Shown: positions 18,586 through 27,661, counted from the first letter of the stretch. The stretch: DNA of 64,000 nt from Bacteroidota bacterium (GCA_028876495.1 JAGWRO010000093.1:62001-126000), one strand, 5' to 3'. The notes: generated by a model from the sequence alone, not told the origin. Made by a program: numbers and translations.

Positions 18586-18981
18586 ATGAATGAAACAAAA
18601 GAAATTGCATCAATTGACGACATAAAAAAACTGGTAGATACTTTTTACGATAAAGTAAGAAAAGATGAATTGCTCGGGCCGATTTTTGAGGAAAGAATCG
18701 GGGACCACTGGCCGCAGCACCTTGAAAAATTGTACGCTTTCTGGCAAACCGTTTTACTGGGAGAACACACCTACTTTGGTACGCCTTTTCCTCCACACGC
18801 CAATCTTCCTGTCTCTGGTAAGCATTTTCAACAATGGATGAAATTGTTTAAAGAAACCCTGGATGAAAATTTTCATGGAGAAAATGCGAAAGAGGCAAAG
18901 TTTCGTGCAGCAAAAATGGCGGAAATGTTTGAATCAAAAATATTCTATTACCAACATAGGGGTAATAGTGGATTGGTTTAA
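18586..18981 (+). CDS. Group III truncated haemoglobin
   Basis: 131 residues. The order IKKLVDTFYDKVRKDELLGPIFEERI... FWQTVLLGEHTYFG... FPPHANLPVSGKHFQQWMKLF matches group III truncated globins: the proximal histidine is in KHFQQW (about residue 84) and the conserved Trp follows in W-M-x-L-F. A cytoplasmic haem protein for NO detoxification or O2/NO binding is expected. It follows nosY by 44 bases and precedes a ferredoxin gene, so it probably belongs to the nos transcription unit. Confidence 0.92.
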   Translation: MNETKEIASIDDIKKLVDTFYDKVRKDELLGPIFEERIGDHWPQHLEKLYAFWQTVLLGEHTYFGTPFPPHANLPVSGKHFQQWMKLFKETLDENFHGENAKEAKFRAAKMAEMFESKIFYYQHRGNSGLV

Positions 18982-19018
18982 GTGTATTAAAATGAATTGA
19001 GAAAGTAGAAGTAAAAAA

Positions 19019-19345
19019 ATGAAATTAAAGACGAAAGATATTTGTATAAAAGTGCTGACGGGCGATGAGGAATTACAATTACAAACCTACACACATGAAT
19101 ACAGAAACCTGATGATGCTTTTGTTTGATAAAATTTACCTGGAGGATTTTGGCGAATGTAAGGGGATGGGAAAATGCTGCACTTGCATGATCGAAATAAT
19201 AGAAAGCGAAAGTGAGATTTCATCTCTTGGGAGAAATGAAGAGGCGAATATGCAAAAGGCCGGTGTAGTGAATAGTAAGCAAAGGTTGTCGTGCCAGATC
19301 CTGGTAAGTGAAGAATTACATAATGCAACGATCAAAATAATATGA
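19019..19345 (+). CDS. 2Fe-2S ferredoxin-like protein
   Basis: 108 residues. The cluster loop ECKGMGKCCTC near residues 43-53 and a distal cysteine in QRLSCQILV near 92 give the four ligands of a plant-type 2Fe-2S ferredoxin (an extra cysteine lies beside the second ligand). It probably donates electrons in the cytoplasm; being next to the truncated globin it could reduce the globin, which is inference. Start is ATG after an A-rich leader. A short terminator-like hairpin follows before nirK. Confidence 0.8.
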   Translation: MKLKTKDICIKVLTGDEELQLQTYTHEYRNLMMLLFDKIYLEDFGECKGMGKCCTCMIEIIESESEISSLGRNEEANMQKAGVVNSKQRLSCQILVSEELHNATIKII

Positions 19346-19377
19346 CGAAATTAAGATGAGAGATAATAAAGTAAAAT

Positions 19378-19394
19378 CAGGTAATCCTGTTTTG
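19378..19394 (+). terminator. Possible weak terminator between ferredoxin gene and nirK
   Basis: CAGG-TAAT-CCTG followed by TTTTG; the stem is only four GC-rich pairs plus flanking A/T pairs. If active, nirK has its own promoter. A similar CAGGA-GAT-TCCTG-TTTT element follows the AraC gene at 28619. Confidence 0.35.
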
Positions 19395-19447
19395 TGGAAA
19401 TACAAAAACCGGAATTACAATGTCTAATCCTTTAAAAAAGTATAAAG

Positions 19448-20581
19448 ATGAAAAATGTATTAAAGACAGTAAACAAAGAAATAGCTTATTTTCTTATTTT
19501 AGGTTTTGTCTTGTTTTTAAGCGCCTGTAAAACAAATAGCAGCTCAAATTCAGTCATAGATAAAACCTATAAAGGCAATGGCGATGATTTACCGAAGGTG
19601 ACGCAAGTGATGGTTCCGCCGCCTATGTTACCAAAATTTGACCAGGTAGAAAAAGGCGGCCCTAAAGTAATCCAGGTAACTTTTACGGTTGAAGAAAAGA
19701 AAATTGAAGTCGCACCGGGCGATTCTATTTGGGCATTCACTTACAATGGCACCGTTCCAGGCCCGATGATAGTGGCGCACCAGGGAGATTTTGTAGAATT
19801 GACGTTGAAAAACCCGGCTACCAATACGCAAATGCATAACATCGATTTTCATGCCGCAACCGGTGCAATGGGTGGTGGAGATGTTTCTCTTGTTAACCCG
19901 GGACAGCAAGTTACTTTCAGGTTCAGATGCACGAGAGCCGGCGTATTTGTTTACCACTGCGCTCCGGGCGGATTAATGGTTCCAATCCATGTTACGGCAG
20001 GGATGAATGGCGCGATCATGGTTTTACCAAAAGATGGGCTAAAAGATGAAAACGGCAACCCGGTTGCATTTGACAGAGCGTACTATATTGCCGAACAGGA
20101 TTTTTATCTTCCTAAAGATAAAGACGGCAAGACTATAAATTTCGCTACCGTTCAACAAAGCATACAGGAACTTGGAGAATCTATAAAAACACTTAAGCCA
20201 ACCAATATTGTTTTCAATGGCAAACAAGGCGCTTTGTTGGGCCCGAATGCCTTGAAGGCAAAAGTGGGTGAAAAAGTGTTATTCATTACTTCGGAGGCCA
20301 ACAGAGATACCCGTTTCCATCTGATTGGAGGACACGCGGATCTTTACTGGCCAGGCGGAAAATTTTCCAATAAACCCTATACCGATTTTGAAACATGGGC
20401 AGTACCCGGAGGATCTGCCGCCGCTGTTTTATACCGGTTCAGAGAGCCCGGCACTTATGTGCTTTTGAATCACAACCTGATTGAAGCATTTGCTTATGGT
20501 GCATTGGCGCAGGTGAAAGTAGAAGGGAAATGGGACAGCAGCCTGATGAAAGTGGTGCACAAACAAAGTCCGTTACCATAA
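19448..20581 (+). CDS. nirK: Copper-containing nitrite reductase
   Basis: 377 residues, reducing nitrite to NO. The N-terminus is a lipoprotein signal (FLSAC lipobox, residue ~27). Two cupredoxin domains follow. Type 1 and type 2 copper ligands are visible in HNIDFHAAT (~136-144), VYHCAPGGLMVPIHV (~172-186) and the distal Met in NGAIMVLP; the second-domain histidines are in RFHLIGGHADLYW (~288-300) and LLNHNLIEAF (~347). All expected ligands are present. It is separated from the nos genes by a weak terminator-like hairpin and followed by the iron-sulfur repair gene. Confidence 0.96.
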   Translation: MKNVLKTVNKEIAYFLILGFVLFLSACKTNSSSNSVIDKTYKGNGDDLPKVTQVMVPPPMLPKFDQVEKGGPKVIQVTFTVEEKKIEVAPGDSIWAFTYNGTVPGPMIVAHQGDFVELTLKNPATNTQMHNIDFHAATGAMGGGDVSLVNPGQQVTFRFRCTRAGVFVYHCAPGGLMVPIHVTAGMNGAIMVLPKDGLKDENGNPVAFDRAYYIAEQDFYLPKDKDGKTINFATVQQSIQELGESIKTLKPTNIVFNGKQGALLGPNALKAKVGEKVLFITSEANRDTRFHLIGGHADLYWPGGKFSNKPYTDFETWAVPGGSAAAVLYRFREPGTYVLLNHNLIEAFAYGALAQVKVEGKWDSSLMKVVHKQSPLP

Positions 20582-20702
20582 TACAGAACCAAAGTAAATT
20601 ATAGCGACACTATTTTAATAAAAAATATAATCAGTATTTAAGTACTTCATTACTTTTATTATTTACCTTTACAACTCAATTAACTTTTAAAAATTAAAAA
20701 CA

Positions 20703-21662
20703 ATGGAAACTTTATTACAGCAGGAAAAAATCCTTAACGTAACAGTGATAGAACCCCGTTTAAAACACCCAACGATCTTCGCACGCTTTGATGAATTAAA
20801 TCCGGGTGAAAGCCTTATTATTCACAACGATCATGACCCTAAACCTCTTTATTATCAGTTATTGGGCGAAAGAGGAAATATTTTTGAATGGGAATACCTT
20901 GAACAAGGACCCGAATCATGGAAAGTAAAGATCAGCAAAAAACTGGCAGGAGAAAGTGATGAAACACTTGGTGAAATAGCTACCAAAGATTTACGAAAAG
21001 CGCAGGTGTTTAAAAAATATGGCTTGGACTTTTGCTGCGGAGGGAAGAAAACGGTGAAAGAAGCTTGCGCCGAAAAAGGATTAGACGTGACTAAAGTAGA
21101 ACAGGAATTACAAAATGCTGATAAAACTTCGTCTACTGCCAGGCCGTTACCTTATAATGACTGGAGCCTCGATTTTCTTGCCGATTACATCGTTAACACA
21201 CATCACAGTTATGTAAGAAAAACCATTCCGGACCTGAGTACTTATGCAGCAAAAGTAGCACGCGTACATGGCGATCGCCATCCTGAACTGTTGGAAATAA
21301 ACAGCCTGGCACAGTTGGTTTGCCAGGAATTAAGTTCACACATGGTTAAAGAAGAAACCGTCTTATTCCCTGCGATAAAAAAATTAGTTGCTGCAAAAAA
21401 TAATGGCTCATCTCCTGATGATGCAAGTGCAGCACTGATAAAAGGAGCGGTTAACACAATGGAAGAAGAACATGAAACTGTTGGAAATGCCCTTGAGCAA
21501 ATCCGGAAATTAAGCCTTAATTATACATTGCCTTCAGACGCATGTGCGAGCTATTCTTTCTTATTCAAAACGCTGGAGGAATTCGAAGATGATCTGCATA
21601 CGCATGTTCATTTAGAAAACAATATCCTGTTTCCAAAAGCATTGGATTTAATAAAAAAATAA
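20703..21662 (+). CDS. RIC-type iron-sulfur cluster repair protein with N-terminal DUF2249 domain
   Basis: 319 residues in three parts. Residues ~10-80 are a DUF2249 domain (FARFDELNPGESLIIHNDHDPKPLYYQL). Residues ~90-145 are the ScdA_N/DUF542 domain with the cysteine pair in YGLDFCCGG. Residues ~160-319 are a hemerythrin-like domain with diiron histidines/glutamates (NTHHSYVRKTIP, RHPELLEI, HMVKEETVLFP, MEEEHETVG, THVHLENNILFP). RIC proteins repair Fe-S clusters damaged by NO or oxidants. Location after nirK fits a need to survive NO made by NirK. A clear terminator follows at 21700. Confidence 0.92.
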   Translation: METLLQQEKILNVTVIEPRLKHPTIFARFDELNPGESLIIHNDHDPKPLYYQLLGERGNIFEWEYLEQGPESWKVKISKKLAGESDETLGEIATKDLRKAQVFKKYGLDFCCGGKKTVKEACAEKGLDVTKVEQELQNADKTSSTARPLPYNDWSLDFLADYIVNTHHSYVRKTIPDLSTYAAKVARVHGDRHPELLEINSLAQLVCQELSSHMVKEETVLFPAIKKLVAAKNNGSSPDDASAALIKGAVNTMEEEHETVGNALEQIRKLSLNYTLPSDACASYSFLFKTLEEFEDDLHTHVHLENNILFPKALDLIKK

Positions 21663-21699
21663 AAAGAGGAAAACCGCTTATTAACCTGTGGTATACCAA

Positions 21700-21734
21700 A
21701 GGCCTGGTTTATTGATCAGACAGGCCTGTTTTTT
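21700..21734 (+). terminator. Rho-independent terminator after the RIC gene
   Basis: AGGCCTG (21700-21706) pairs with CAGGCCT (21721-21727); the sequence continues G and TTTTTT. It separates the RIC gene from the DUF1858/DUF2249 operon. Confidence 0.75.
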
Positions 21735-21761
21735 AAATGCTAAAATATTTTATTGTTAGCC

Positions 21762-22568
21762 ATGACCATAAACGCAAATACAAAAATTGCAAAAATTCTT
21801 AAACAGAATCCTGCGGCACTTGAAGCGATCATCAGCATCAATCCGAAATTTGAGAAATTGCGCAATCCTTTGCTACGAAAATTGATGGCGGCTCGTACCA
21901 GTATTGGAATGGCCTCGCAAATCGGCGGATTTAATGTGGAAATATTTTATAAAAAACTACAACCTTTAGGTTTTGAAATCGACAGGGAGACTGTGCAGAA
22001 GACCAATAAAGATAAACCAAAACTACCTGCTTTTTTTAATTCAATAACCCCTGATCAAATAGTATCATTTGATGTAAGGCCGATAATAAATGGTGGACAA
22101 GATCCTTTGAATTTGATTATTGAAAAAGTGAAAAGCATTCCTGCCGGAGGCGTTCTTAAAATTATAAATAGTTTTGAGCCAACTCCGTTAATTTCTTTAT
22201 TGAACAAACAAGGCTTTGAATCTTTTGTAGATAATATTGATGAAGAAACCGTGGAAACTTATTTTTACAAAAAGAATAGGGAATCTGTCGAAATCAATCA
22301 AGGTGAAAAAAATTCACAAGGCTGGGATGAATTGTTGGAAAAATATAAAGACAGGATGGTAACAGTTGATGTGCGTAATTTAGAAATGCCACAGCCGATG
22401 ATGACTATTCTTGGCGAACTGGAAAAGTTAAGCGCGAATGAAGCTTTATTGGTTTATCACAAAAGAATTCCGGTTTTTTTATTACCTGAATTAAAAGAGA
22501 GAGAATTTGATTATCGTATAAAAGAAATTGCGCCGGATCAGGTGCGTCTGCTAATTTTTAAAGATTAA
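21762..22568 (+). CDS. DUF1858 + tandem DUF2249 protein
   Basis: 268 residues from the ATG at 21762; an in-frame TTG nine bases earlier is less likely. Residues ~1-70 are a DUF1858 domain (TKIAKILKQNPAALEAIISINPKF). Two DUF2249 domains follow, one with SFDVRPIINGGQDPLNLIIEKVKSI near 100 and one with VTVDVRNLEMPQPMMTILGELEKL near 205. These domains recur in Bacteroidota genes beside nitrosative-stress functions; biochemistry is unknown. It starts a tight operon with the next three genes (gaps or overlaps under 5 bases). Confidence 0.85.
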   Translation: MTINANTKIAKILKQNPAALEAIISINPKFEKLRNPLLRKLMAARTSIGMASQIGGFNVEIFYKKLQPLGFEIDRETVQKTNKDKPKLPAFFNSITPDQIVSFDVRPIINGGQDPLNLIIEKVKSIPAGGVLKIINSFEPTPLISLLNKQGFESFVDNIDEETVETYFYKKNRESVEINQGEKNSQGWDELLEKYKDRMVTVDVRNLEMPQPMMTILGELEKLSANEALLVYHKRIPVFLLPELKEREFDYRIKEIAPDQVRLLIFKD

Positions 22569-22570
22569 AA

Positions 22571-23863
22571 ATGTTTCCGGGTATTACAAATAACGGCCTT
22601 GCAAAAAACACTTCTTATAAAGTAGTGTTGCCATTTTATGTTTATGCGGGTTTGTCTTTCCTGGTCGCCACGATTTTTCTTCTTTTTTCTTCATCGGCTT
22701 TTTTGCAACACTATTTTCATCCGCGTACACTTGCGATCACGCATCTTATGGCGCTCGGTTGGGGAACGATGATGATACTCGGTGCGAGCCACCAGTTGGT
22801 GCCTGTATTGATCGAAGGCAAGTTGTATAGCAATGTGCTCGCGCATCTTTCTTTTGGTTTTTCAGGTATTGGAATTCCCTTATTAGTCTACTCTTTTTGT
22901 GAATTTGATTTTGGCTGGCCCGCACAATCCGGTGCAATTTTAATTAATCTTTCCGTTTTATTTTATCTCATCAATATGGGCATCAGCATGTCGAAAAGTA
23001 AAGTTGAAAGTGTACATGCCATCTTTGTTTTTACAGCAACGCTTTGGCTTTTCATAACGACACTTGTGGGATTATTTTTGATTTATAATTTCACTTATAC
23101 TATTTTATCACAGGATTCTTTGTCCTATCTCCCACTCCATGCACACCTGGGAATTATTGGCTGGTTTTTGTTGTTGGTGATTGGCGTTGGTTCACGATTG
23201 ATACTGCTTTTTCTGATTTCAAAATACAACAATACAAAACTGTTATGGTGGATTTATTCACTCATTAATATTGCATTGATCAGCTTTATAATTATTTTTT
23301 TATACATCAAAATAAACTGGTTGTATTTGATCCCGCTAATCCCCCTGGCTGCTTCTTTGGTAATGTTTGGATATTATTGTTATCAATCTTATCGCAATCG
23401 AATCAGAAAAAAAGTGGATGAACAGGTACGGCTTTCGTTACTTTCTGTTTTAATGATGGCACTGCCACTTATGTTTTTATTGATCATCATTTTGTTTTTG
23501 ATTTTCTCAAAAAGTAATTACCATTTAATCATCACCTACGGATTCGCTATTTTCTTTGGATGGATCACAGCGATCATTTTCGGAATGACTTTTAAAACTT
23601 TACCGTTTATCGTGTGGAATAAAGTGTATCATCATAAGGCAGGTTTGGGAAAAACGCCCAATCCAAAAGAATTATTTAGTGGTAAAATGTTTTATTGGAT
23701 GAGTATTTCTTACCTGGCCGGATTTGTTTTGTTTGTAACAGGAGTGCTTGTTTCAAAGGAATTTATCATTCAAATTGCAGGCATACTTTTGTTAATCACG
23801 GCTGTGCTTTACAATTCTAACCTATGGAAAACACTAATGCATAAACCAGCAACTCATGAATGA
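22571..23863 (+). CDS. Polytopic membrane protein, NnrS/haem-copper-oxidase-like
   Basis: 430 residues with about twelve membrane helices. Intramembrane histidine motifs are ITHLMALGWGTMMILGASHQL (residues ~55-75) and LHAHLGIIGWFLLL (~190-203), resembling haem-binding helices of oxidase subunit I and NnrS, but canonical Cu-site histidines are not evident. The start is two bases after the DUF2249 gene, and its end overlaps the DUF59 gene by 8 bases. The operon context with Rrf2 and Fe-S assembly genes suggests a role in NO tolerance or respiration. It is comparable in design, though not obviously a close relative, to the membrane protein at 9866. Confidence 0.6.
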   Translation: MFPGITNNGLAKNTSYKVVLPFYVYAGLSFLVATIFLLFSSSAFLQHYFHPRTLAITHLMALGWGTMMILGASHQLVPVLIEGKLYSNVLAHLSFGFSGIGIPLLVYSFCEFDFGWPAQSGAILINLSVLFYLINMGISMSKSKVESVHAIFVFTATLWLFITTLVGLFLIYNFTYTILSQDSLSYLPLHAHLGIIGWFLLLVIGVGSRLILLFLISKYNNTKLLWWIYSLINIALISFIIIFLYIKINWLYLIPLIPLAASLVMFGYYCYQSYRNRIRKKVDEQVRLSLLSVLMMALPLMFLLIIILFLIFSKSNYHLIITYGFAIFFGWITAIIFGMTFKTLPFIVWNKVYHHKAGLGKTPNPKELFSGKMFYWMSISYLAGFVLFVTGVLVSKEFIIQIAGILLLITAVLYNSNLWKTLMHKPATHE

Positions 23864-24179
23864 AATTACCAATGATAAAGCAAAATGCGAATTGGCTTTG
23901 GAAGCATTAAAATCATTAGAAGATCCTGAGATCGGGTTAAATGTGGTTGACCTCGGTTTGATTTATCAAATTGATTTTGATGAAAATGAAAAGAAGATTT
24001 ATTGCTCACATTCGCTTACCACACAGTTTTGCCCGATGGGTGAATCAATAAGTTCAGGAATTTTAAATGCTCTTGAACATGCTTTTGCAGAGTACAATGT
24101 AGAAGTAAAAGTTACTTTTGATCCTCCCTGGAACTCAGAAAAAATATCTGAAGAAGGCAGGGAATTTTTAAACAGCTAA
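23856..24179 (+). CDS. DUF59 / MIP18-type metal-sulfur cluster assembly factor
   Basis: 107 residues. LEDPEIGLNVVDLGLIYQI near residue 20 and the TTQFCPMGESI segment with the conserved cysteine near 55 define the PaaD/SufT/MIP18 family. These small cytoplasmic proteins assist maturation of Fe-S proteins. The gene overlaps the upstream membrane-protein gene by 8 bases and precedes the Rrf2 regulator by 3, so it may mature that regulator's cluster or repair damaged ones. Confidence 0.9.
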   Translation: MNEITNDKAKCELALEALKSLEDPEIGLNVVDLGLIYQIDFDENEKKIYCSHSLTTQFCPMGESISSGILNALEHAFAEYNVEVKVTFDPPWNSEKISEEGREFLNS

Positions 24180-24182
24180 AAT

Positions 24183-24614
24183 ATGTTAAGCAATACTTGT
24201 AAAACCGCAATAAAAGCTGTCGTTTATTTGTGTTCAAAATATGAAACACAACAAAATGCAGGCATAAAAGAGATAGCAGAGTTTATCAACGGGAATGAAC
24301 ATACTATTGGAAAAATTTTACAAACACTGGTAAAGCAAAACATCATCAACAGCATGAAAGGCCCGTCAGGCGGGTTTTTCATTTCAAAACAACAACAAAA
24401 GCAACCGATCATAAATATCGTGGAAGCGATTGATGGCAAACAGGTTTTTAAAAGTTGTGGATTGGGTTTGAGCAAATGTTCTGCGTCTCACCCCTGCCCT
24501 ATCCATGATGAATATAAGGAAGCGCGCGATATTGTTGAAAATTTATGTCGGCAAAAAAAGGTACTTGATTTATGCGAACCGGTTAATAACGGTTTGGCGT
24601 ATTTGATGGGATAA
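24183..24614 (+). CDS. Rrf2-family regulator (NsrR/IscR-like) with three cluster cysteines
   Basis: 143 residues. The N-terminal winged helix (AGIKEIAEFINGNEHTIGKIL, then LVKQNIINSMKGPSGGFFIS) is typical of Rrf2. Three cysteines in SCGLGLSKCSASHPCPIH (about residues 97-111) match the Fe-S ligands of NsrR and IscR. It is last in the operon, so NO- or iron-sulfur-responsive control of the operon is a good inference. Assignment to NsrR rather than IscR is not possible from sequence alone. Confidence 0.9.
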   Translation: MLSNTCKTAIKAVVYLCSKYETQQNAGIKEIAEFINGNEHTIGKILQTLVKQNIINSMKGPSGGFFISKQQQKQPIINIVEAIDGKQVFKSCGLGLSKCSASHPCPIHDEYKEARDIVENLCRQKKVLDLCEPVNNGLAYLMG

Positions 24615-24678
24615 AAAATGTTTCAAATCCAGTAAACAAATAAATAACCAGGATTTTAATTTTATTTATAGTGGCAGC

Positions 24679-25482
24679 TTATTTAAAAAATCTTGAAAAG
24701 AAAAGCATCGAATCGATAACGTGCTCCTGCCAGTAAGGCCAATCGTGCCCACCTGCATATTCTTCATAATCATGCCTGACATTATTTTCCTTTAACTTTT
24801 GATGCAGAATGCGGTTATTTTCAAGTAGAGGATCAGAATTTCCGCAATCAAAATAAAACGCAGGAAGATCTTCTTTATATTTTAAAATAGTTTCCAAAAC
24901 ATCTTCCTCTGTTTTATCTTCCTGAGAAAAATTATCTAAATTTTCTTCGACCAGCATTTTCATTTGAGCTATGTTAGTAATAGCAGAATGAGCAGCTACC
25001 GCTGTAAATGTATCATGATATTTTACCCCAATTTTGAACGCACCAAAGCCTCCCATGGATAAGCCTCCGATACATACTTTCGATTGATCATCCACTTCAG
25101 GCATAACTTTTTTTATGGCTGCAGGTACATCTTCTGCAATCCATTTTTCAAAGTCAAGCTGGTTGTGCGGTAGGTAAGCTGAACTATCGCCCCATAATCC
25201 ATCAGAAGGCATGGCAATGGTTACAGGCGAGATTAGTTTTTTCCGAATCAGGTCAAGCGCTGAAATATGAACACCTCCGCTCAGTGTCCAGTTCCATGAA
25301 CTTCCATATACACCATGAAGCAATATTACCAGCGGGCACGATTTCATATCTTCAATACCCGGCGGAGAAAAAACACAGATATCACCACGGCCTTTTAAAT
25401 TTTCACTCTTGACGGTAATGTAACGTAAAAAATCATTTTCAAACCGCGGATTGGAAATTTCAATTGTTTTGAATTCTTTCAT
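24679..25482 (-). CDS. Alpha/beta-hydrolase esterase (tributyrin/S-formylglutathione esterase type)
   Basis: 267 residues. The oxyanion region LVILLHGVYGSSWNW (residues ~52-66), the nucleophile elbow GGLSMGGFGAF (~138-148), an acid candidate in YFDCGNSDPLL (~214) and the catalytic His in YAGGHDWPYW (~245) complete the triad. No signal peptide is seen, so it is cytoplasmic. It is encoded beside a zinc alcohol dehydrogenase and a PhyH oxygenase on the same strand; spacing (over 100 bases) leaves joint transcription uncertain. Confidence 0.85.
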   Translation of the reverse strand: MKEFKTIEISNPRFENDFLRYITVKSENLKGRGDICVFSPPGIEDMKSCPLVILLHGVYGSSWNWTLSGGVHISALDLIRKKLISPVTIAMPSDGLWGDSSAYLPHNQLDFEKWIAEDVPAAIKKVMPEVDDQSKVCIGGLSMGGFGAFKIGVKYHDTFTAVAAHSAITNIAQMKMLVEENLDNFSQEDKTEEDVLETILKYKEDLPAFYFDCGNSDPLLENNRILHQKLKENNVRHDYEEYAGGHDWPYWQEHVIDSMLFFSRFFK

Positions 25483-25601
25483 TTTTTATGTTTGAAAAAG
25501 ATGGGGGATAAAAGCAAAACATTTTAAAAACAAAGACAGTGTTATAAAGTTATTAAATAAAAGCAGTATTTCTAGTTGTTTTCTTTGCTATTAAGGATAA
25601 T

Positions 25602-26711
25602 TTAAAATTCAATAACTCCTTTAGCATTTTTACCCTGAAGCATATCATCGAAGGCTTTGTCGAGTTGGGACAAACAATAGGTTTCGGTGATTAGTTCTTC
25701 CAGTAAAAGGTTCTTATTATCATAATGATTGATAATAGCCGGAAAATCAACGTTTGGCTTACATTTTCCATATAGGGGGTTAATATATTTTTTATCCCAC
25801 TCAAATAAGTTCATATCAATGCTGATCTCTTCTTCTATCCCACTTACCTGAACAGCAGTTCCTGCGTTTTTTACCATAGCGAGAGGAGCGGCTCCCAAAG
25901 CTGCAACGGCAGTACATTCAAATGCATAATCTGCTCCACGGCAGTCTGTTAATTCTTTCACTTTTAAAGAAGCCTGCAATAAACCCTTATCCTTTCTGTC
26001 GGCAAGAATCGTATGTGTAGCGCCAAGCTTTTTTGCCATTTTAAAGCGGCTTTCATTTACATCAATAGCAATAATGGTTTTTGCTTCGCAAAGTTTGGCT
26101 GCCTGTATCACATTCAATCCTACACCGCCCGCGCCTATTACTACTACAGTTGACCCCCGTTTTACTTTGGCGGCATTTACAACAGAACCATAACCGGTCA
26201 TAACGCCACAGCCGATAATACTGGCAGCGGCAAAAGACATTTTTTTTGAATGATTTTTTATGACTGCGCTCTTTTTTACGAGTGTATATTCTGATAAAGT
26301 TCCGAGATTAAAGGAGCGATCAATGTTTTCGCCATTTAAAACTGTAGCACGGTAATGTGCATGTCCGCGATTATTCTTACCGGTAACCGGTGAATTGTTT
26401 TCACAAATATTCTGATGGCCGTTCCTGCATTGATAACACCGTCCGCATGGGATTGCCCAATTTAAAATAACCGGATCGCCTACAGAAAAGCCTTTTACAT
26501 TTCTTCCCAATGCTGCAATTGTCCCCGAACCCTCATGGCCGAGAATAATGGGCTTACCCCATTTAAGAGAATCGTAGTCTGTATGGCAAATTCCGGCTGC
26601 CTTAATTTTTACCAGGATTTCGTCAAAAGAAGGTTCTTCAACTTCAACCCGCTCAATAGAAAAATTACCCTTACCATCGGTAACAGCCGCTTTACATTTT
26701 ATCTTTTCCAA
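25602..26711 (-). CDS. Zinc-dependent alcohol dehydrogenase (class III-like MDR)
   Basis: 369 residues. Catalytic zinc ligands are Cys in AAGICHTDYD (~43) and His/Glu in GHEGSGTIAALG (~61). The structural-zinc cysteines are CGRCYQCRNGHQNIC (~93-107), and the NAD site is VIGAGGVGLNVIQAAKL (~187-203). It oxidises an alcohol or reduces an aldehyde; a formaldehyde/S-hydroxymethyl-thiol substrate would pair with the neighbouring esterase, but this is inference. It lies 45 bases after the PhyH gene. Confidence 0.9.
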   Translation of the reverse strand: MEKIKCKAAVTDGKGNFSIERVEVEEPSFDEILVKIKAAGICHTDYDSLKWGKPIILGHEGSGTIAALGRNVKGFSVGDPVILNWAIPCGRCYQCRNGHQNICENNSPVTGKNNRGHAHYRATVLNGENIDRSFNLGTLSEYTLVKKSAVIKNHSKKMSFAAASIIGCGVMTGYGSVVNAAKVKRGSTVVVIGAGGVGLNVIQAAKLCEAKTIIAIDVNESRFKMAKKLGATHTILADRKDKGLLQASLKVKELTDCRGADYAFECTAVAALGAAPLAMVKNAGTAVQVSGIEEEISIDMNLFEWDKKYINPLYGKCKPNVDFPAIINHYDNKNLLLEELITETYCLSQLDKAFDDMLQGKNAKGVIEF

Positions 26712-26756
26712 TTTATAGCAGGATTTTTTAGTAAAAACATTTGGGAATTTTATTTT

Positions 26757-27578
26757 TTACAACACCAGTGGATTTAATTCAGAATCAGCAAAGGATCCAG
26801 GTTTTTTATTCATCAGCCATGTCTTTAAATCATCCTCCTGCCATTTATTTTTTGGCAGGGAAATCCTGGCATTGCCAGCAATATAAATGATGGTAAAAAC
26901 CTCGCGCATGGTATTGGATTTATTTGCAGGAGCGTTGTGAATGGTAAAACCGGTGTGCCAACTGGCGTCACCGGCATTCATGGTCTTTGCACGGCTAATT
27001 TCAAAATTATTTTCGTGTACATATTTGTCAAATTCACTTTCAGATTCATCCGATATCTCATAATTAAAAACACTGCCTTTTTTTTGAGAACCTGATGCAA
27101 AAGTTAACATGCCCATATGTACGTCAATATCCACAAGTGGCATCCACATTGTAATAGTCTTATCTGTAGCAACGGGCCAATAGTATTGATCCTGGTGCCA
27201 CGGTGTAGGACCACCACCAGGTTCTTTGAACAGAGCCTGGTCGTGGTAAATACGAACATTTTCTACACCCAGAAGATCGGCAGCTACTTTTGCAAGCCTC
27301 TTAGACATTACGATCTTTTTTACATTTTCATCTTTTCTCCAAAGGTTCATGATCTGTAAAAAAGCTTTACCATAAGTGTCACGATCTTCGATTTTTCGTT
27401 CTTCGGTATTGTATTTTAAAGCGGATTTTTTAATTAATGAATGATAAGCTGCTATTTCCTCAGGCGACAATAACCCTCTCGTTATAGTGTGACCATTCTC
27501 TCTGAATTCCTCAATTTGTTCGCGGGAGATTGTTTTAAAATCGTCAAGCTCAGGCAACTTATATTCGTTAGTTTCCAT
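26757..27578 (-). CDS. Phytanoyl-CoA dioxygenase (PhyH) family protein
   Basis: 273 residues. The Fe(II) facial triad is HQD in TPWHQDQYYWP (about residues 136-138) and the distal His in ASWHTGFTIHNAP (~215), with an Arg for 2-oxoglutarate in NTMREVFTIIY (~230). It is expected to hydroxylate a small molecule using 2-oxoglutarate and O2. It heads a minus-strand group with the alcohol dehydrogenase and the esterase and is divergent from an AraC regulator, its probable controller. Confidence 0.88.
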   Translation of the reverse strand: METNEYKLPELDDFKTISREQIEEFRENGHTITRGLLSPEEIAAYHSLIKKSALKYNTEERKIEDRDTYGKAFLQIMNLWRKDENVKKIVMSKRLAKVAADLLGVENVRIYHDQALFKEPGGGPTPWHQDQYYWPVATDKTITMWMPLVDIDVHMGMLTFASGSQKKGSVFNYEISDESESEFDKYVHENNFEISRAKTMNAGDASWHTGFTIHNAPANKSNTMREVFTIIYIAGNARISLPKNKWQEDDLKTWLMNKKPGSFADSELNPLVL

Positions 27579-27661
27579 AGATTTTAGATTTTAAGCGAAG
27601 GAATGCGTATTTTTTTATAATTAAAAGGATGAAATTGGTAAAATATTGGTTTATATTATCC

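Noticed and set aside
22571-23863. Call as NO reductase (NorB-like)
   Set aside because: The conserved histidines and glutamates of the NorB active site are not visible; only an oxidase/NnrS-like architecture can be supported.
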